Shown: positions 8,680-17,100 of the stretch, in pieces | Position numbering within the stretch: position 1 is the first letter of the stretch | Layout: the number at the start of each line of letters is the position of its first letter | Origin: Evansella halocellulosilytica | Lineage (GTDB): Bacteria; Bacillota; Bacilli; Bacillales; Salisediminibacteriaceae | Assembly (NCBI RefSeq): GCF_002335745.1 | Contig: NZ_NIST01000001.1 | Location: forward strand, 1,956,039-2,020,038 | DNA length: 64,000 nucleotides | Direction: 5' to 3' | Made by a program: the position numbers and the translations under genes | The notes under the pieces: model-generated | Seen by the model: the letters and a program-made list of their open reading frames with translations, nothing else | Told to the model about the DNA's origin: nothing | Database searches by the model: none

Positions 8680-10564
8680 GTGCGCCCAGCATGGGTGTAA
8701 TCTATAGGGTGAAAGTCCCGAACCACGAAGGCAGAAGTAGTGGTTAGCCAAACGCAAGGGTGTCCATGGTGACGTGGAATCTGAAGGAAGCGAGCGGCAG
8801 ACCTCCGGTCTGAGGAACACGAACTTCATATGAGGCTAGGTATCACGGGATGAGTTTGCTAAACAAAACAAAGTCCGTTCTGCCGAAGGTGGTACAGAGT
8901 AAATGAAGCAGATAGGTGGAGGGAAAGAGTGCACTCTTACCTGGGGAGGCCTGGCTGTAACGCCAAGCTCACTTGGTAACCTATTTAGTGATAAATAGCT
9001 GAACAGTCAGGCGTCAGCAGAGGCCATAGTACTTTGAATGACCTAGAGATTTAAGGGAAGGGCCGAATCATTTAAGAAGAATTAGCGCTGGGCGTACGTA
9101 TTACTCAATGAAGCAGAAACATATAATCCTTCCTAATGGAGGACGTGGTGAATCCCACAGGGGACATAAGAAGGGCTGAGAGTAATACCACACAAGAAGA
9201 TGATCTAATTCACGTAGGAGATTGATAAGAATGTTGGAACGAGTTCTATCACGGCAAAATTTAAATCGCGCACTCGAAAGAGTGGAGCGTAATAAAGGAA
9301 GTCACGGTGTAGATGGGATGAACGTACAAAACTACGACCTTATCTTCATGAACACTGGGCATCCCTGCGAGCTCAGCTCGAAAGTGGTACCTATCAACCT
9401 CAACCTGTTCGCCGAGTCGAAATCCCGAAACCGAGCGGAGGTAAGAGGAAATTAGGAATCCCGACTGTGATAGACCGTTTCATACAACAGGCTATTGCAC
9501 AAACACTGAGTGAGGTTTATGACCCAACATTCTCCACCAAAAGTTTTGGGTTCCGACCAGACAAACGTGCTCACGACGCTGTTCGACAAGCTAGGGGGGA
9601 TATTAAAGAGGGTTGTCGCTGGGTCGTAGACATTGACCTAGAGAAATGCTTCGATTAGGTCAACCATGATAGATTAATGAGAACATTAAGCTATCGAGTG
9701 GATGACCCCATACTACTTAGGTTGATACGTAGGTATCTTCAATCTGGTGTGATGGAGAAAGGCCTTGTCAGTCCTAATACTGAAGGGACTCCGCAAGGAG
9801 GACCGCTTAGTCCCCTCCTGTCTAACATTGTTCTAGACGAACTTCACAAGGAACTGGAGGAAAGAGGCCTTGCCTTCGTACGCTATGCCGACGATTGTAA
9901 TATCTACGTCCGCTCTAGAAGAGCAGGTGAACGGATAATGGAAAGTATTACAACGTTTATTGAGAAGAAACTCAAACTGAAGGTGAACAAAGAGAAGAGT
10001 GCAGTAGACCGACCATGGAGAAGAACATTCCTAGGCTTCACTTTCACCAACAACATTAAACAACCGAAAATTAGAGTATCCAAGCAAAGTATTCAACGTT
10101 TTCAACTGAGAATACGAAAACTCACCTCGAGGAAATGGTCAATTTCTATGGGGGATAGGATAGAGAAAATCAACCGCTATCTGATCGGTTGGATGGGCTA
10201 TTATCAACTAGCCGAAACTACCTCAGTCTTTAAAAGGATTGATGGTTGGCTTCGAAGAAGGTTGAGGATGATTCGATGGAAAGAGTGGAAGAAGATGAAA
10301 ACGAAACAAAAGAATCTTAGGAAGCAAGGAATCAATGAACAACAGGCATGGGAGTGGGCTAATTCTAGACTAGGATACTGGCGTATAGCTAAAAGTCCTA
10401 TATTAGATAGAGCCCTTGATAACCGATATTGGAATAATCAAGGGCTTAAAAGTCTACTTTTGAGATATCAATCGTTACGTTGGACTTAAATGAAACCGCC
10501 GTGTACCGAACGGTACGCACGGTGGTGTGAGAGGTCGGGGGTTAGTCACCCCCTCCTACTCGAT
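8680..10564 (+). mobile_element. Group IIC (bacterial class C) self-splicing intron, about 1.88 kb
   Basis: Starts GTGCGCCCAGC, the type of 5' end found in class C introns such as B.h.I1, directly behind a terminator hairpin. About 550 bases of structured RNA (domains I-III) precede the intron-encoded protein. After it come a domain V-like hairpin (CCGCCGTGTACC ... GGTACGCACGGTGG, 10497-10525) and a short domain VI (GGGGG / CCCCC, 10537-10553) ending near CTCGAT. The protein lacks an endonuclease domain, also a class C trait. The 3' end is placed within a few bases. The encoded protein is broken, so mobility would need help in trans. Confidence 0.85.
9231..10489 (+). pseudogene. ltrA: Group II intron reverse transcriptase/maturase, inactivated by frameshift and nonsense mutation
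   Basis: Three pieces of one protein. Piece 1 starts at ATG 9231 (MLERVLSRQ, GTAGGAG upstream). Around 9331-9336 one base is lost or gained and reading continues in another frame, through EIPKPSGGKRKLGIPTVIDR. An in-frame TAG at 9656-9658 replaces the Gln expected in FDQVNHDRL, a C-to-T change. The rest is intact to 10489, including the catalytic YADD (9884-9895), the GTPQGGPLSPLLSN motif and the maturase X domain. No En domain, as in class C. Both lesions are early in the gene, so this copy cannot make a full protein unless these are sequencing errors. Confidence 0.9.
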
Positions 10565-10593
10565 TTCGCTAAAATGATTTTGCACCGAAGCAT

Positions 10594-11095
10594 GGAGAAG
10601 TTGCGTCAAAGCAAAGAGAAGTTGCGCGTCAAAGTAGAGAAGTTGCGTCAAAGCACGGGGAAGTTGCGTCAAAGCAAAGAGAAGTTGCGCCAAAGCATCG
10701 AGAAGTTGCGCCCAAGCAAAGAGAAGTTGCGCCCAAGCAAAGAGAAGTTGCGCCGAAGCAAGGAGAAGTTGCGTCAAAGCACTGAGTTGCGCCAAAGCAA
10801 AGAGAAGTTGCGCCAAAGCAAAGAGAAGTTGCGCCCAAGCAAAGAGAAGTTGCGCCAAAGCATGGAGAAGTTGCGCCCAAGCAAAGAGAAGTTGCGCCAA
10901 AGCATGGAGAAGTTGCGCCCAAGCAAAGAGAAGTTGCGCGTCAAAGTAGAGAAGTTGCGCCAAAGCATGGAGAAGTTGCGCCCAAGCAAAGAGAAGTTGC
11001 GCCAAAGCATGGAGAAGTTGCGCCCAAGCAAAGAGAAGTTGCGCCCAAGCAAAGAGAAGTTGCGTCCAAACGCAGAGAAGTTGCGCCTAAACCTA
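10594..11095 (+). repeat. 21-bp tandem repeat array, second locus (about 24 units)
   Basis: Twenty-four units with core GAGAAGTTGCG, in the same orientation as the first array. One unit (starting near 10783) lacks 3 bp. Two unit types alternate over 10846-11012 (variable part CCAAAGCATG, then CCCAAGCAAA), giving a 42-bp higher-order repeat and implying expansion by duplication of dimers. The array begins about 30 bases past the group II intron. Open frames of 90-220 codons on both strands come only from the repeat having a length divisible by three. Confidence 0.92.
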
Positions 11096-11096
11096 A

Positions 11097-11121
11097 AAGT
11101 AACTACGACGAAATGCCGAGC
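11097..11121 (+). repeat. Conserved 25-bp tail of the second array
   Basis: Identical over 25 bp to 5783-5807 (AAGTAACTACGACG ... ATGCCGAGC); both copies are followed by one differing base and then GC. Beyond that the two loci diverge. Confidence 0.85.
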
Positions 11122-11528
11122 TGCCCCTGATAAAACCGAGAATTAATCCCCGCTCGAATTCCCACAGCCTACTAAAATCCCTTCCCCCCTCCCCTGCGGA
11201 TACGTTTACATTTTTTTGACCAAATTGCTTGGAATATATGGTCAGATCTTCCCATCTCTAATATCCAACTTATACGTCTAAGTATGTTTGGACGAGCTGG
11301 CAAGAATGAACTCGATAAAAAATTTATTTATGTAATGTTTAGATAAAAATGACAATATACATTGGTATATATGGGTTGGTAATTTGATCAGTATCTTATC
11401 CGTATAAGTTCCGAGTGCGGTGTTGTCTACATATGAGGATGATTGAAAATGTTCCTCTGAAAGGGATCTCCGCAAAGAAAACATGTAAGCGTTTTTCTCA
11501 GTAAACATTTATTTTAGGGGGGATTGAA
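11122..11528 (+). other. Intergenic leader before the sugar-transport operon
   Basis: No gene is supported. A short open frame on the minus strand (11278-11508) has no ribosome site. The region holds AT-rich candidate promoter sequence (for example TTGACC at 11216-11221), a cre-like site at 11483-11497 and the ribosome site TTAGGGGGGATT before the GTG start at 11529. Confidence 0.6.
11483..11497 (+). promoter_or_regulatory. Possible cre site (CcpA) upstream of the sugar-binding protein gene
   Basis: ATGTAAGCGTTTTTC agrees with the first 11 defined positions of the cre consensus WTGNAANCGNWNNCA but not with the final CA. Its place 30 bases before a sugar-transport gene makes catabolite control plausible. 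Confidence 0.4.
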
Positions 11529-12620
11529 GTGAAGAAGTTATTGTTCGTGTTAGTTGTGGCTTTCATGATAAGTACGATCGCTGCTTGTGGAAATGATGAA
11601 GCGACAGGTGGAGGCGACGGTTCTGAAGGGAATGGCTATAAAGTCGGTTTGGCTTTGCCGACTCAATCATCTGAGCGGTGGGTACGTGATGGCGATAATA
11701 TGAAACAGGAATTTGAGAACCTTGGTTATGAAGTTGATATGCAGTATGCGGAGGATGTTGTTGAAACCCAGATTTCACAAATCGAAAATATGATTACACA
11801 AGGTGTCGATATTCTCGTAATCGCTTCTATCGATGGTGAAGCATTAACGAGTGTGCTCGAAATGGCTGAAGCATCAGATGTACCTGTTGTTGCGTATGAC
11901 CGACTCATTATGAATAGTGAGCATGTCAGCTATTATGCGACGTTTGATAACTTTGAAGTCGGCGTCCTGCAAGGACAATATATTGAAGAACAATTAGGTC
12001 TCGATGAAGGCGAAGGACCGTTTAATATTGAGCTATTTGCCGGCTCACCGGACGATAATAACGCTTATTTTTTCTGGGACGGCGCAATGTCGGTTCTTGA
12101 ACCGTACATGGAGGAAGGTCAGCTCGTCGTAAAAAGCGGCCAGACCGATTTTGAACAAGGGGCAACGTTACGATGGGATGGATCACTTGCACAAGAACGG
12201 ATGGATAACATTTTAAGTGCCCATTATTCGGATGAAGATGTGGATGCTGTCTACTCTCCATTTGATGGAATTAGTCGTGGAATTATTTCTTCGCTAAACT
12301 CAGTTGGGTATGGCAGCGATAATAAACCGATGCCGCTAATTACGGGGCAGGATGCTGAACTGTCATCGATTAAATATATTATTTCAGGTGAGCAGACCCA
12401 AACGATTTTTAAAGATACGCGAGAGTTAGCGAAACAGTCTGTAAATATGGCCGATGCGATTTTACAAGACGGTGAGCCTGAAATCAACGATACGGAGACG
12501 TATGACAATGGTGTCAAAGTCGTACCCTCATACTTATTATCACCAGTCTCAGTCGATATTGACAATTACGAGGAAGTGCTAATTGATAGTGGCTATTACA
12601 CCGAAGAGGATTTTGATTAA
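11529..12620 (+). CDS. chvE: ChvE-type sugar-binding lipoprotein of a multiple-monosaccharide ABC transporter
   Basis: 363 residues. The lipoprotein signal ends in the lipobox STIAAC (Cys20); a short Gly/Glu linker then leads to a periplasmic-binding-protein type 1 fold (YKVGLALPTQSSERWVRDGDN onward; SIDGEAL, VVAYDRLI and DNFEVG motifs). This matches the ChvE/xylose-binding group, which binds glucose, galactose, arabinose or xylose and hands them to GguA/GguB. Starts with GTG behind AGGGGGGATT. A hairpin follows at 12637, consistent with higher expression than the downstream genes. The GH127 gene nearby makes L-arabinose a good candidate ligand, which is inference. Confidence 0.88.
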   Translation: MKKLLFVLVVAFMISTIAACGNDEATGGGDGSEGNGYKVGLALPTQSSERWVRDGDNMKQEFENLGYEVDMQYAEDVVETQISQIENMITQGVDILVIASIDGEALTSVLEMAEASDVPVVAYDRLIMNSEHVSYYATFDNFEVGVLQGQYIEEQLGLDEGEGPFNIELFAGSPDDNNAYFFWDGAMSVLEPYMEEGQLVVKSGQTDFEQGATLRWDGSLAQERMDNILSAHYSDEDVDAVYSPFDGISRGIISSLNSVGYGSDNKPMPLITGQDAELSSIKYIISGEQTQTIFKDTRELAKQSVNMADAILQDGEPEINDTETYDNGVKVVPSYLLSPVSVDIDNYEEVLIDSGYYTEEDFD

Positions 12621-12636
12621 TAACGAATGGATATGA

Positions 12637-12680
12637 GAAGTGGCTCAGTTCATCATTACTAGCTGAGTCACCTTCTTACT
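12637..12680 (+). terminator. Intra-operon hairpin (attenuating terminator)
   Basis: Imperfect stem GAAGTGGCTCAG / CTGAGTCACCTTC followed by TTACTTTTCT, between the binding-protein gene and the ATPase gene. Such partial terminators or RNA-stabilising hairpins often keep binding-protein mRNA in excess. Confidence 0.6.
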
Positions 12681-12704
12681 TTTCTCTTGAAAGGTGTGGC
12701 AAAC

Positions 12705-14240
12705 ATGAGTGAGTTTATGTTGGAAATGAAGCATATAACGAAAAACTTCCCAGGAGTAAAAGCGTTAGATGATGTGAATTTACAAGTGAAAAACGGTGAA
12801 ATTCATGCGTTAATCGGCGAAAACGGTGCTGGGAAATCGACGTTAATGAAAGTGTTAAGTGGTGTTCATCCGTTCGGAACATACGACGGCGACTTTTTTT
12901 ACAAAGGTGAAAAGTGTGCATTTAAAGATATTAATGAAAGTGAACGACACGGAATTGTCATCATCCACCAAGAGCTGGCGCTTATTCCGGAGCTGTCGAT
13001 TGCGGAAAACATTTTTTTAGGCAACGAGCAGGCTTCAAAAGGTGTGATTAACTGGAGCAATACGATTTTAAAAACGAAGGAGCTTTTGTCAAAAGTCGGG
13101 TTAAGGGTCGATCCCCAAGAGAAGGTGAAAAATATCGGTGTCGGTCAGCAGCAATTAGTCGAAATTGCGAAGGCACTATCAAAACAAGTAGAGCTGCTAA
13201 TTCTCGATGAGCCGACAGCTTCTTTAAATGAAGAAGACAGTGCGAACCTTCTTAAACTGCTGAAAGAATTCCAAGGCCAAGGGATGACGTCGATATTAAT
13301 TTCTCACAAATTGAAGGAACTGTTAACGATCGCCGACAGCATCACGATCTTAAGAGATGGACAGACCGTACAATCGATGTCGCTAAATGAAAATGAAGTA
13401 ACCGAAAGCATGATTATTAAAGGGATGGTCGGAAGAGAGTTACATCAATTGTATCCAGAGCGCCGTGCGGAAATCGGTGATGTTTATTTTGAAGTGAAAA
13501 ATTGGTCCGCTGATCATCCGTTAAATCCGGACCGGAAACTATTAGATAACATAAACATTCAAATTAAAAAAGGGGAAGTCGTCGGCATAGCTGGGTTAAT
13601 GGGAGCGGGACGTACTGAGTTTGCAATGAGTGTGTTCGGCAAGTCTTACGGAAAAAATATTACCGGTGAAGTTCTAAAAGACGGTAAAACGATCGATGTC
13701 AAAACGGTCGATAAAGCAATAAATAATGGGATCGCCTACGTTTCTGAAAATCGAAAGGAATTTGGCCTTATTTTACAAGATAGCGTCCGGAAAAACTTAA
13801 CGTTATCAAACTTGCAAGCAATTTCTCATAAAAACATCTTAAATTTACAGGAAGAAGTGAAGGCGGCTGAATCGTTAAAAGACCGTATGAACATAAAGGC
13901 ACCGACGGCTGAACAAGTGACCGGCAATTTGAGCGGCGGAAATCAGCAAAAAGTCGTATTAGGGAAATGGATTTACACCGAACCGGATGTCCTCATATTA
14001 GATGAACCGACAAGAGGCATTGATGTCGGGGCAAAATATGAAATTTATAAGATTATTAATCAACTAGCTGAAAAAGGAAAATCTATTTTGTTCATCTCCT
14101 CAGAGCTTCCAGAAATACTCGGTGTATGTGACCGGATTTATACATTGAATGAAGGAAGAATCACCGGAGAATTGTCCAAAGCAGAAGCGGACCAAGAAAC
14201 GTTAATGACGTATATGACTGAAAGTTGGAGGTCGGAATAA
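12705..14240 (+). CDS. mmsA: Sugar ABC transporter ATP-binding protein, GguA/MmsA type (tandem ABC domains)
   Basis: 511 residues with two ABC domains. The first has Walker [10 protein letters not shown] (38-46), a signature-like [10 protein letters not shown] and Walker [13 protein letters not shown]. The second has a degenerate Walker A (GLMGAGRTE), the signature LSGGNQQK and Walker [13 protein letters not shown]. This layout is shared by RbsA/XylG/MglA; the pairing with a ChvE-like binding protein points to GguA/MmsA. The ATG at 12705 follows GAAAGGTG; an upstream in-frame TTG (12687) is less likely. The stop codon abuts the permease ATG. Confidence 0.9.
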   Translation: MSEFMLEMKHITKNFPGVKALDDVNLQVKNGEIHALIGENGAGKSTLMKVLSGVHPFGTYDGDFFYKGEKCAFKDINESERHGIVIIHQELALIPELSIAENIFLGNEQASKGVINWSNTILKTKELLSKVGLRVDPQEKVKNIGVGQQQLVEIAKALSKQVELLILDEPTASLNEEDSANLLKLLKEFQGQGMTSILISHKLKELLTIADSITILRDGQTVQSMSLNENEVTESMIIKGMVGRELHQLYPERRAEIGDVYFEVKNWSADHPLNPDRKLLDNINIQIKKGEVVGIAGLMGAGRTEFAMSVFGKSYGKNITGEVLKDGKTIDVKTVDKAINNGIAYVSENRKEFGLILQDSVRKNLTLSNLQAISHKNILNLQEEVKAAESLKDRMNIKAPTAEQVTGNLSGGNQQKVVLGKWIYTEPDVLILDEPTRGIDVGAKYEIYKIINQLAEKGKSILFISSELPEILGVCDRIYTLNEGRITGELSKAEADQETLMTYMTESWRSE

Positions 14241-15407
14241 ATGGATTTAATAAAAAACTTGATTCGGAACAATATGAGAAAGTTCGGAATGATCATTGCA
14301 CTCATAGGGATCACGTTATTTTTCCAAATTCTCACTGGCGGCACGATGCTTACGCCTTTAAATATTACGAACATCATTATGCAAAACAGCTATATCATTA
14401 TTTTGGCCATCGGGATGATGATCATTATTATTACAGGTGAGATCGATTTATCAGTCGGATCGGTCGCCGCATTTATTGGCGCGATCGCCGGAGTATTATT
14501 AGCGACATTCAATTTGCCAGTTACTGTCGGGATCTTCCTTTGTCTGCTTCTCGGTGCTATCATCGGGGCGTGGCAAGGATTTTGGGTCGCCTATATGAAA
14601 ATACCATCGTTTATCGTGACGTTAGCAGGAATGCTGCTGTTTAGAGGGTTAACGTTAGTCGTATTAGGCGGCCGAACGATCGCTCCTCTTCCAGATGAGT
14701 TTCGCTCGATCAGCTCAGCGTTTATTCCTGATTTTTTTGGAGGCGGGGAGTTGAAGCTGCTCACGATCATTATTGGTCTCTTCGCATCAGCACTTTATGT
14801 GTTATATGAAATCCGTCAAAGAAAAGTCGCGAAGTTTTATAACTTTAACACAACGCCATACGGCATGTTTCTCGTAAAAATCGCGATCTTACTCTTAGCA
14901 ATTAATTCGTTTACGTATGTGCTTGCGCTCTATCAAGGGCTGCCAATTGTCGCGATCATTCTGATCGTACTCGTGATCAGTTATACTTTCGTGATGAACA
15001 AGACGATTATCGGCAGACATATATACGCGGTTGGTGGAAATGCGAAAGCAGCCCAGCTTTCAGGCGTTCGAACGAAAAAAATGAAGTTTCTCGCATTCGT
15101 TAATATGGGCGTTTTAGCAGCGTTAGCGGGGTTAATTTTCACAGCAAGACTAAACGCCTCGACACCACAGGCGGGAACATTATTTGAGCTTGATGCGATC
15201 GCCGCAGCTGTCATTGGTGGCGCCTCCTTCACTGGCGGTGTAGGAACGATCTTTGGCGCCGTCATCGGGGCGCTAGTTATGGGTGTCCTAAACAACGGGA
15301 TGTCGTTAATGGGAATCGGAACCGACTGGCAGCAAGCGATCAAAGGCCTCGTCCTATTAGGCGCCGTCGCCTTCGACGTCCTCAACAAAAACAAAGGCCA
15401 ATCCTAA
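14241..15407 (+). CDS. mmsB: Sugar ABC transporter permease, GguB/MmsB type
   Basis: 388 residues, about ten membrane helices, of the BPD_transp_2 (RbsC/XylH) family. Typical motifs are GEIDLSVGS near residue 70 and the C-terminal AVIGGASFTGGVGTIFGAVIGAL. The start codon follows the ATPase stop directly and uses GGAGG inside the upstream gene. Forms the membrane channel with the ATPase above. The gene ends 4 bases before a strong palindromic terminator. Confidence 0.92.
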   Translation: MDLIKNLIRNNMRKFGMIIALIGITLFFQILTGGTMLTPLNITNIIMQNSYIIILAIGMMIIIITGEIDLSVGSVAAFIGAIAGVLLATFNLPVTVGIFLCLLLGAIIGAWQGFWVAYMKIPSFIVTLAGMLLFRGLTLVVLGGRTIAPLPDEFRSISSAFIPDFFGGGELKLLTIIIGLFASALYVLYEIRQRKVAKFYNFNTTPYGMFLVKIAILLLAINSFTYVLALYQGLPIVAIILIVLVISYTFVMNKTIIGRHIYAVGGNAKAAQLSGVRTKKMKFLAFVNMGVLAALAGLIFTARLNASTPQAGTLFELDAIAAAVIGGASFTGGVGTIFGAVIGALVMGVLNNGMSLMGIGTDWQQAIKGLVLLGAVAFDVLNKNKGQS

Positions 15408-15411
15408 GAAG

Positions 15412-15440
15412 ATTCGACAAGTGCCTGGCACTTGTCGAAT
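15412..15440. terminator. 29-bp perfect palindrome acting as bidirectional terminator (copy 1)
   Basis: Fourteen-base arms ATTCGACAAGTGCC / GGCACTTGTCGAAT around a single T. It lies exactly between the convergent permease and MazG-like genes (the latter's stop is the next base). An identical copy stands at 18333-18361. Confidence 0.8.
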
Positions 15441-15731
15441 TTACTTGTATTTCTTTTTATTGAGTTTCTCTTTTAATTGAAACGCTTGTTCAAGGTCAAC
15501 CTCATAGACATTTGCTAAGCCGATAATGTAATAAAGAACGTCATACAATTCTTCGTTGATCGTCCCTTTAATCGAACCTTGCTCCTCCATCCGCTTGTCT
15601 TTCCGCAGTACTTCAGCAAGCTCACCAACTTCTTCAATTAACTTTTGAAAATACTTACCTTTCAGCTCAGGATGATAGTCTTTATCTTTTATGTATTGCT
15701 GTAATTGTTTTAGTGTTATATTTTTCTCCAT
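15441..15731 (-). CDS. MazG-like nucleotide pyrophosphohydrolase
   Basis: A 96-residue all-alpha protein with the metal-binding motif of the MazG superfamily: EEVGELAEVLR (residues 31-41) and EELYDVLYYI (59-68), the EExxE...ExxD pattern. Such proteins hydrolyse (d)NTPs to NMP and pyrophosphate, usually as house-cleaning enzymes. Single gene; the ribosome site is weak (GGAGGGGC about 8 bases upstream). The exact substrate cannot be told from sequence. Confidence 0.85.
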   Translation of the reverse strand: MEKNITLKQLQQYIKDKDYHPELKGKYFQKLIEEVGELAEVLRKDKRMEEQGSIKGTINEELYDVLYYIIGLANVYEVDLEQAFQLKEKLNKKKYK

Positions 15732-15787
15732 TTGGTAGCCCCTCCATATTAAAGCGGTATGCTGCTACTATTTCTACAATTGCGAGT

Positions 15788-16330
15788 TCAAGATTCCCAT
15801 TCTGTTTTTAGCAATGAAAAGACGAAAGCATCGTGAGAATGGTTATTTTGGTAGAGGTAGCCTCTTAGTAATCCTTCTTTCGTAAAGCCAAAACGTTCTA
15901 ATAATTGGATGGACGGCTTATTTTGCGGGTATGTAACAGCGCCGATTCGAAATAATCCTAATTCTTCAAACGAATAGCGTAACACTTCTTTAACTGCTTC
16001 CGACGTCATTCCTTTGTTCCAATGTGTAGGATGCAGTTCATAGCCAATTTCAGCTTTTTTGCTGCGAACACTTAAGTTGTTTAATCCTAATGTGCCAACA
16101 AATTCACCAGTCTCCTTTAAGACCATGCCCCACCTCATTCCTGATCCGTTCTCATATGCGTTTTCGAGAGATTTCACCATTTTTGACGCGTCTTCGATCG
16201 TTTTCAAGCTATCCATCCCATAATACTTCGTGACTTCCTCTTTCGACATAATCTCAAAATAGCTTTCTGTATGTTCATCTTTTACTTGAACTAAATTCAG
16301 GCGATTTGTTACCAACTCCGGAAACCCCAT
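15788..16330 (-). CDS. GNAT acetyltransferase, RimJ/RimL type
   Basis: 180 residues, Acetyltransf_3 family. Motifs: N-terminal LVTNRLNLVQVKDEHTESYF, the central GTLGLNNLSVRSKKAEIGYEL, the acetyl-CoA loop HPTHWNKGMTSEAV and a C-terminal SIQLLERFGFTKEGLLRGY. Relatives acetylate ribosomal-protein N-termini or small molecules. The target here is unknown. Preceded by GGGGGAGGGC. Divergent from the ArsR regulator gene. Confidence 0.88.
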   Translation of the reverse strand: MGFPELVTNRLNLVQVKDEHTESYFEIMSKEEVTKYYGMDSLKTIEDASKMVKSLENAYENGSGMRWGMVLKETGEFVGTLGLNNLSVRSKKAEIGYELHPTHWNKGMTSEAVKEVLRYSFEELGLFRIGAVTYPQNKPSIQLLERFGFTKEGLLRGYLYQNNHSHDAFVFSLLKTEWES

Positions 16331-16412
16331 AAAGCCCTCCCCCTTCGATCATCTTATTAAATCCATCTCCGTTAATATTACCAAAGAAAAGGATTTAAAG
16401 GTAAAAAAAGTA

Positions 16413-16450
16413 TTTACATAAATACCTAATTAGATTATAGTCTAATTAGA
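16413..16450 (+). promoter_or_regulatory. Promoter with overlapping operator of the ArsR-DUF2087 gene
   Basis: -35 TTTACA (16413-16418), 17-bp spacer, -10 TATAGT (16436-16441). An inverted repeat AATTAGA ... TCTAATT (16428-16447) covers the -10 box, so bound repressor would block RNA polymerase. The same motif stands before the MFS gene at 17059-17082. Confidence 0.75.
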
Positions 16451-16464
16451 TTGGAGGGACTGTT

Positions 16465-17037
16465 ATGCAATTAAATCGACTTGTCGCTTTTCATAAAACG
16501 TTAGGTGATAAAACGCGCATTCGCATCATTGCCTTATTAAAAGATGGACCGCTTCACGGGCAAGCGATTGCTGGAAAATTGAAATTAAAGCATCCAACGA
16601 TAACGCATCATTTAAACAAATTAAAACAAATTGACGTTGTCTATCAGCGCCGCGATAAAAATACGATTTATTTTTATTTAAATGAGCGTAAACTTACACA
16701 AATGTCAGATGCGATCAATCGGATCGGCGGAAAAGAAATGTTTGACACGTTTGACATAAGCGAGGAAGAGAAAGTAAACATCATTCGCAACTTTACGTTA
16801 AGTGACGGGCGGATCAAAAGCTTACCAGCGCAACGAAAAAAGAAGTTAGTGCTGCTGGAATATATGTTGCGCGGGTTAGAGCAAGGAGAACCCTACGAAG
16901 AACGTGACATTAATGAACATATAAAAAAGTTTCACGAAGACTTTGCAACGATTCGCCGGGAATTTATTATGGCTCAGTTTATGTACCGACATGATGGTAT
17001 GTATGAATTGAACCCGAAAGAAATGTGGCCTGTTTAA
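16465..17037 (+). CDS. ArsR-family transcriptional regulator with C-terminal DUF2087 domain
   Basis: 190 residues. Residues 1-90 form a winged helix (LGDKTRIRIIALLKDGPLHG, recognition helix KHPTITHHLNKLK). Residues 95-190 match DUF2087 (DGRIKSLPAQRKKKLVLLEYML ... YEERDINEHIKKFHEDFATIRREFI). No metal-binding Cys motif of classical ArsR repressors is present. A TCTAATTAGA-type operator occurs at its own promoter and again before the following MFS gene, so it probably represses both until a ligand binds. Confidence 0.88.
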   Translation: MQLNRLVAFHKTLGDKTRIRIIALLKDGPLHGQAIAGKLKLKHPTITHHLNKLKQIDVVYQRRDKNTIYFYLNERKLTQMSDAINRIGGKEMFDTFDISEEEKVNIIRNFTLSDGRIKSLPAQRKKKLVLLEYMLRGLEQGEPYEERDINEHIKKFHEDFATIRREFIMAQFMYRHDGMYELNPKEMWPV

Positions 17038-17058
17038 CAGGCTCTTATTTTTCGAGAT

Positions 17059-17082
17059 CTAATTAGATGTTTATCTAATTAG
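17059..17082 (+). promoter_or_regulatory. Operator of the ArsR-DUF2087 regulator before the MFS gene
   Basis: Perfect inverted repeat CTAATTAGAT / ATCTAATTAG with a 4-bp centre (GTTT), 18 bases upstream of the MFS start codon. It matches the operator over the regulator's own promoter. Confidence 0.75.
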
Positions 17083-17100
17083 TAGGGGAGGGAAATATCG

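Noticed and set aside
10490-11146. Open frame of 218 codons encoding an EKLRQSK heptad-repeat protein
   Set aside because: It starts inside the group II intron domain V, has no ribosome site, and several frames on both strands are equally open because the 21-bp unit is divisible by three and lacks stops.
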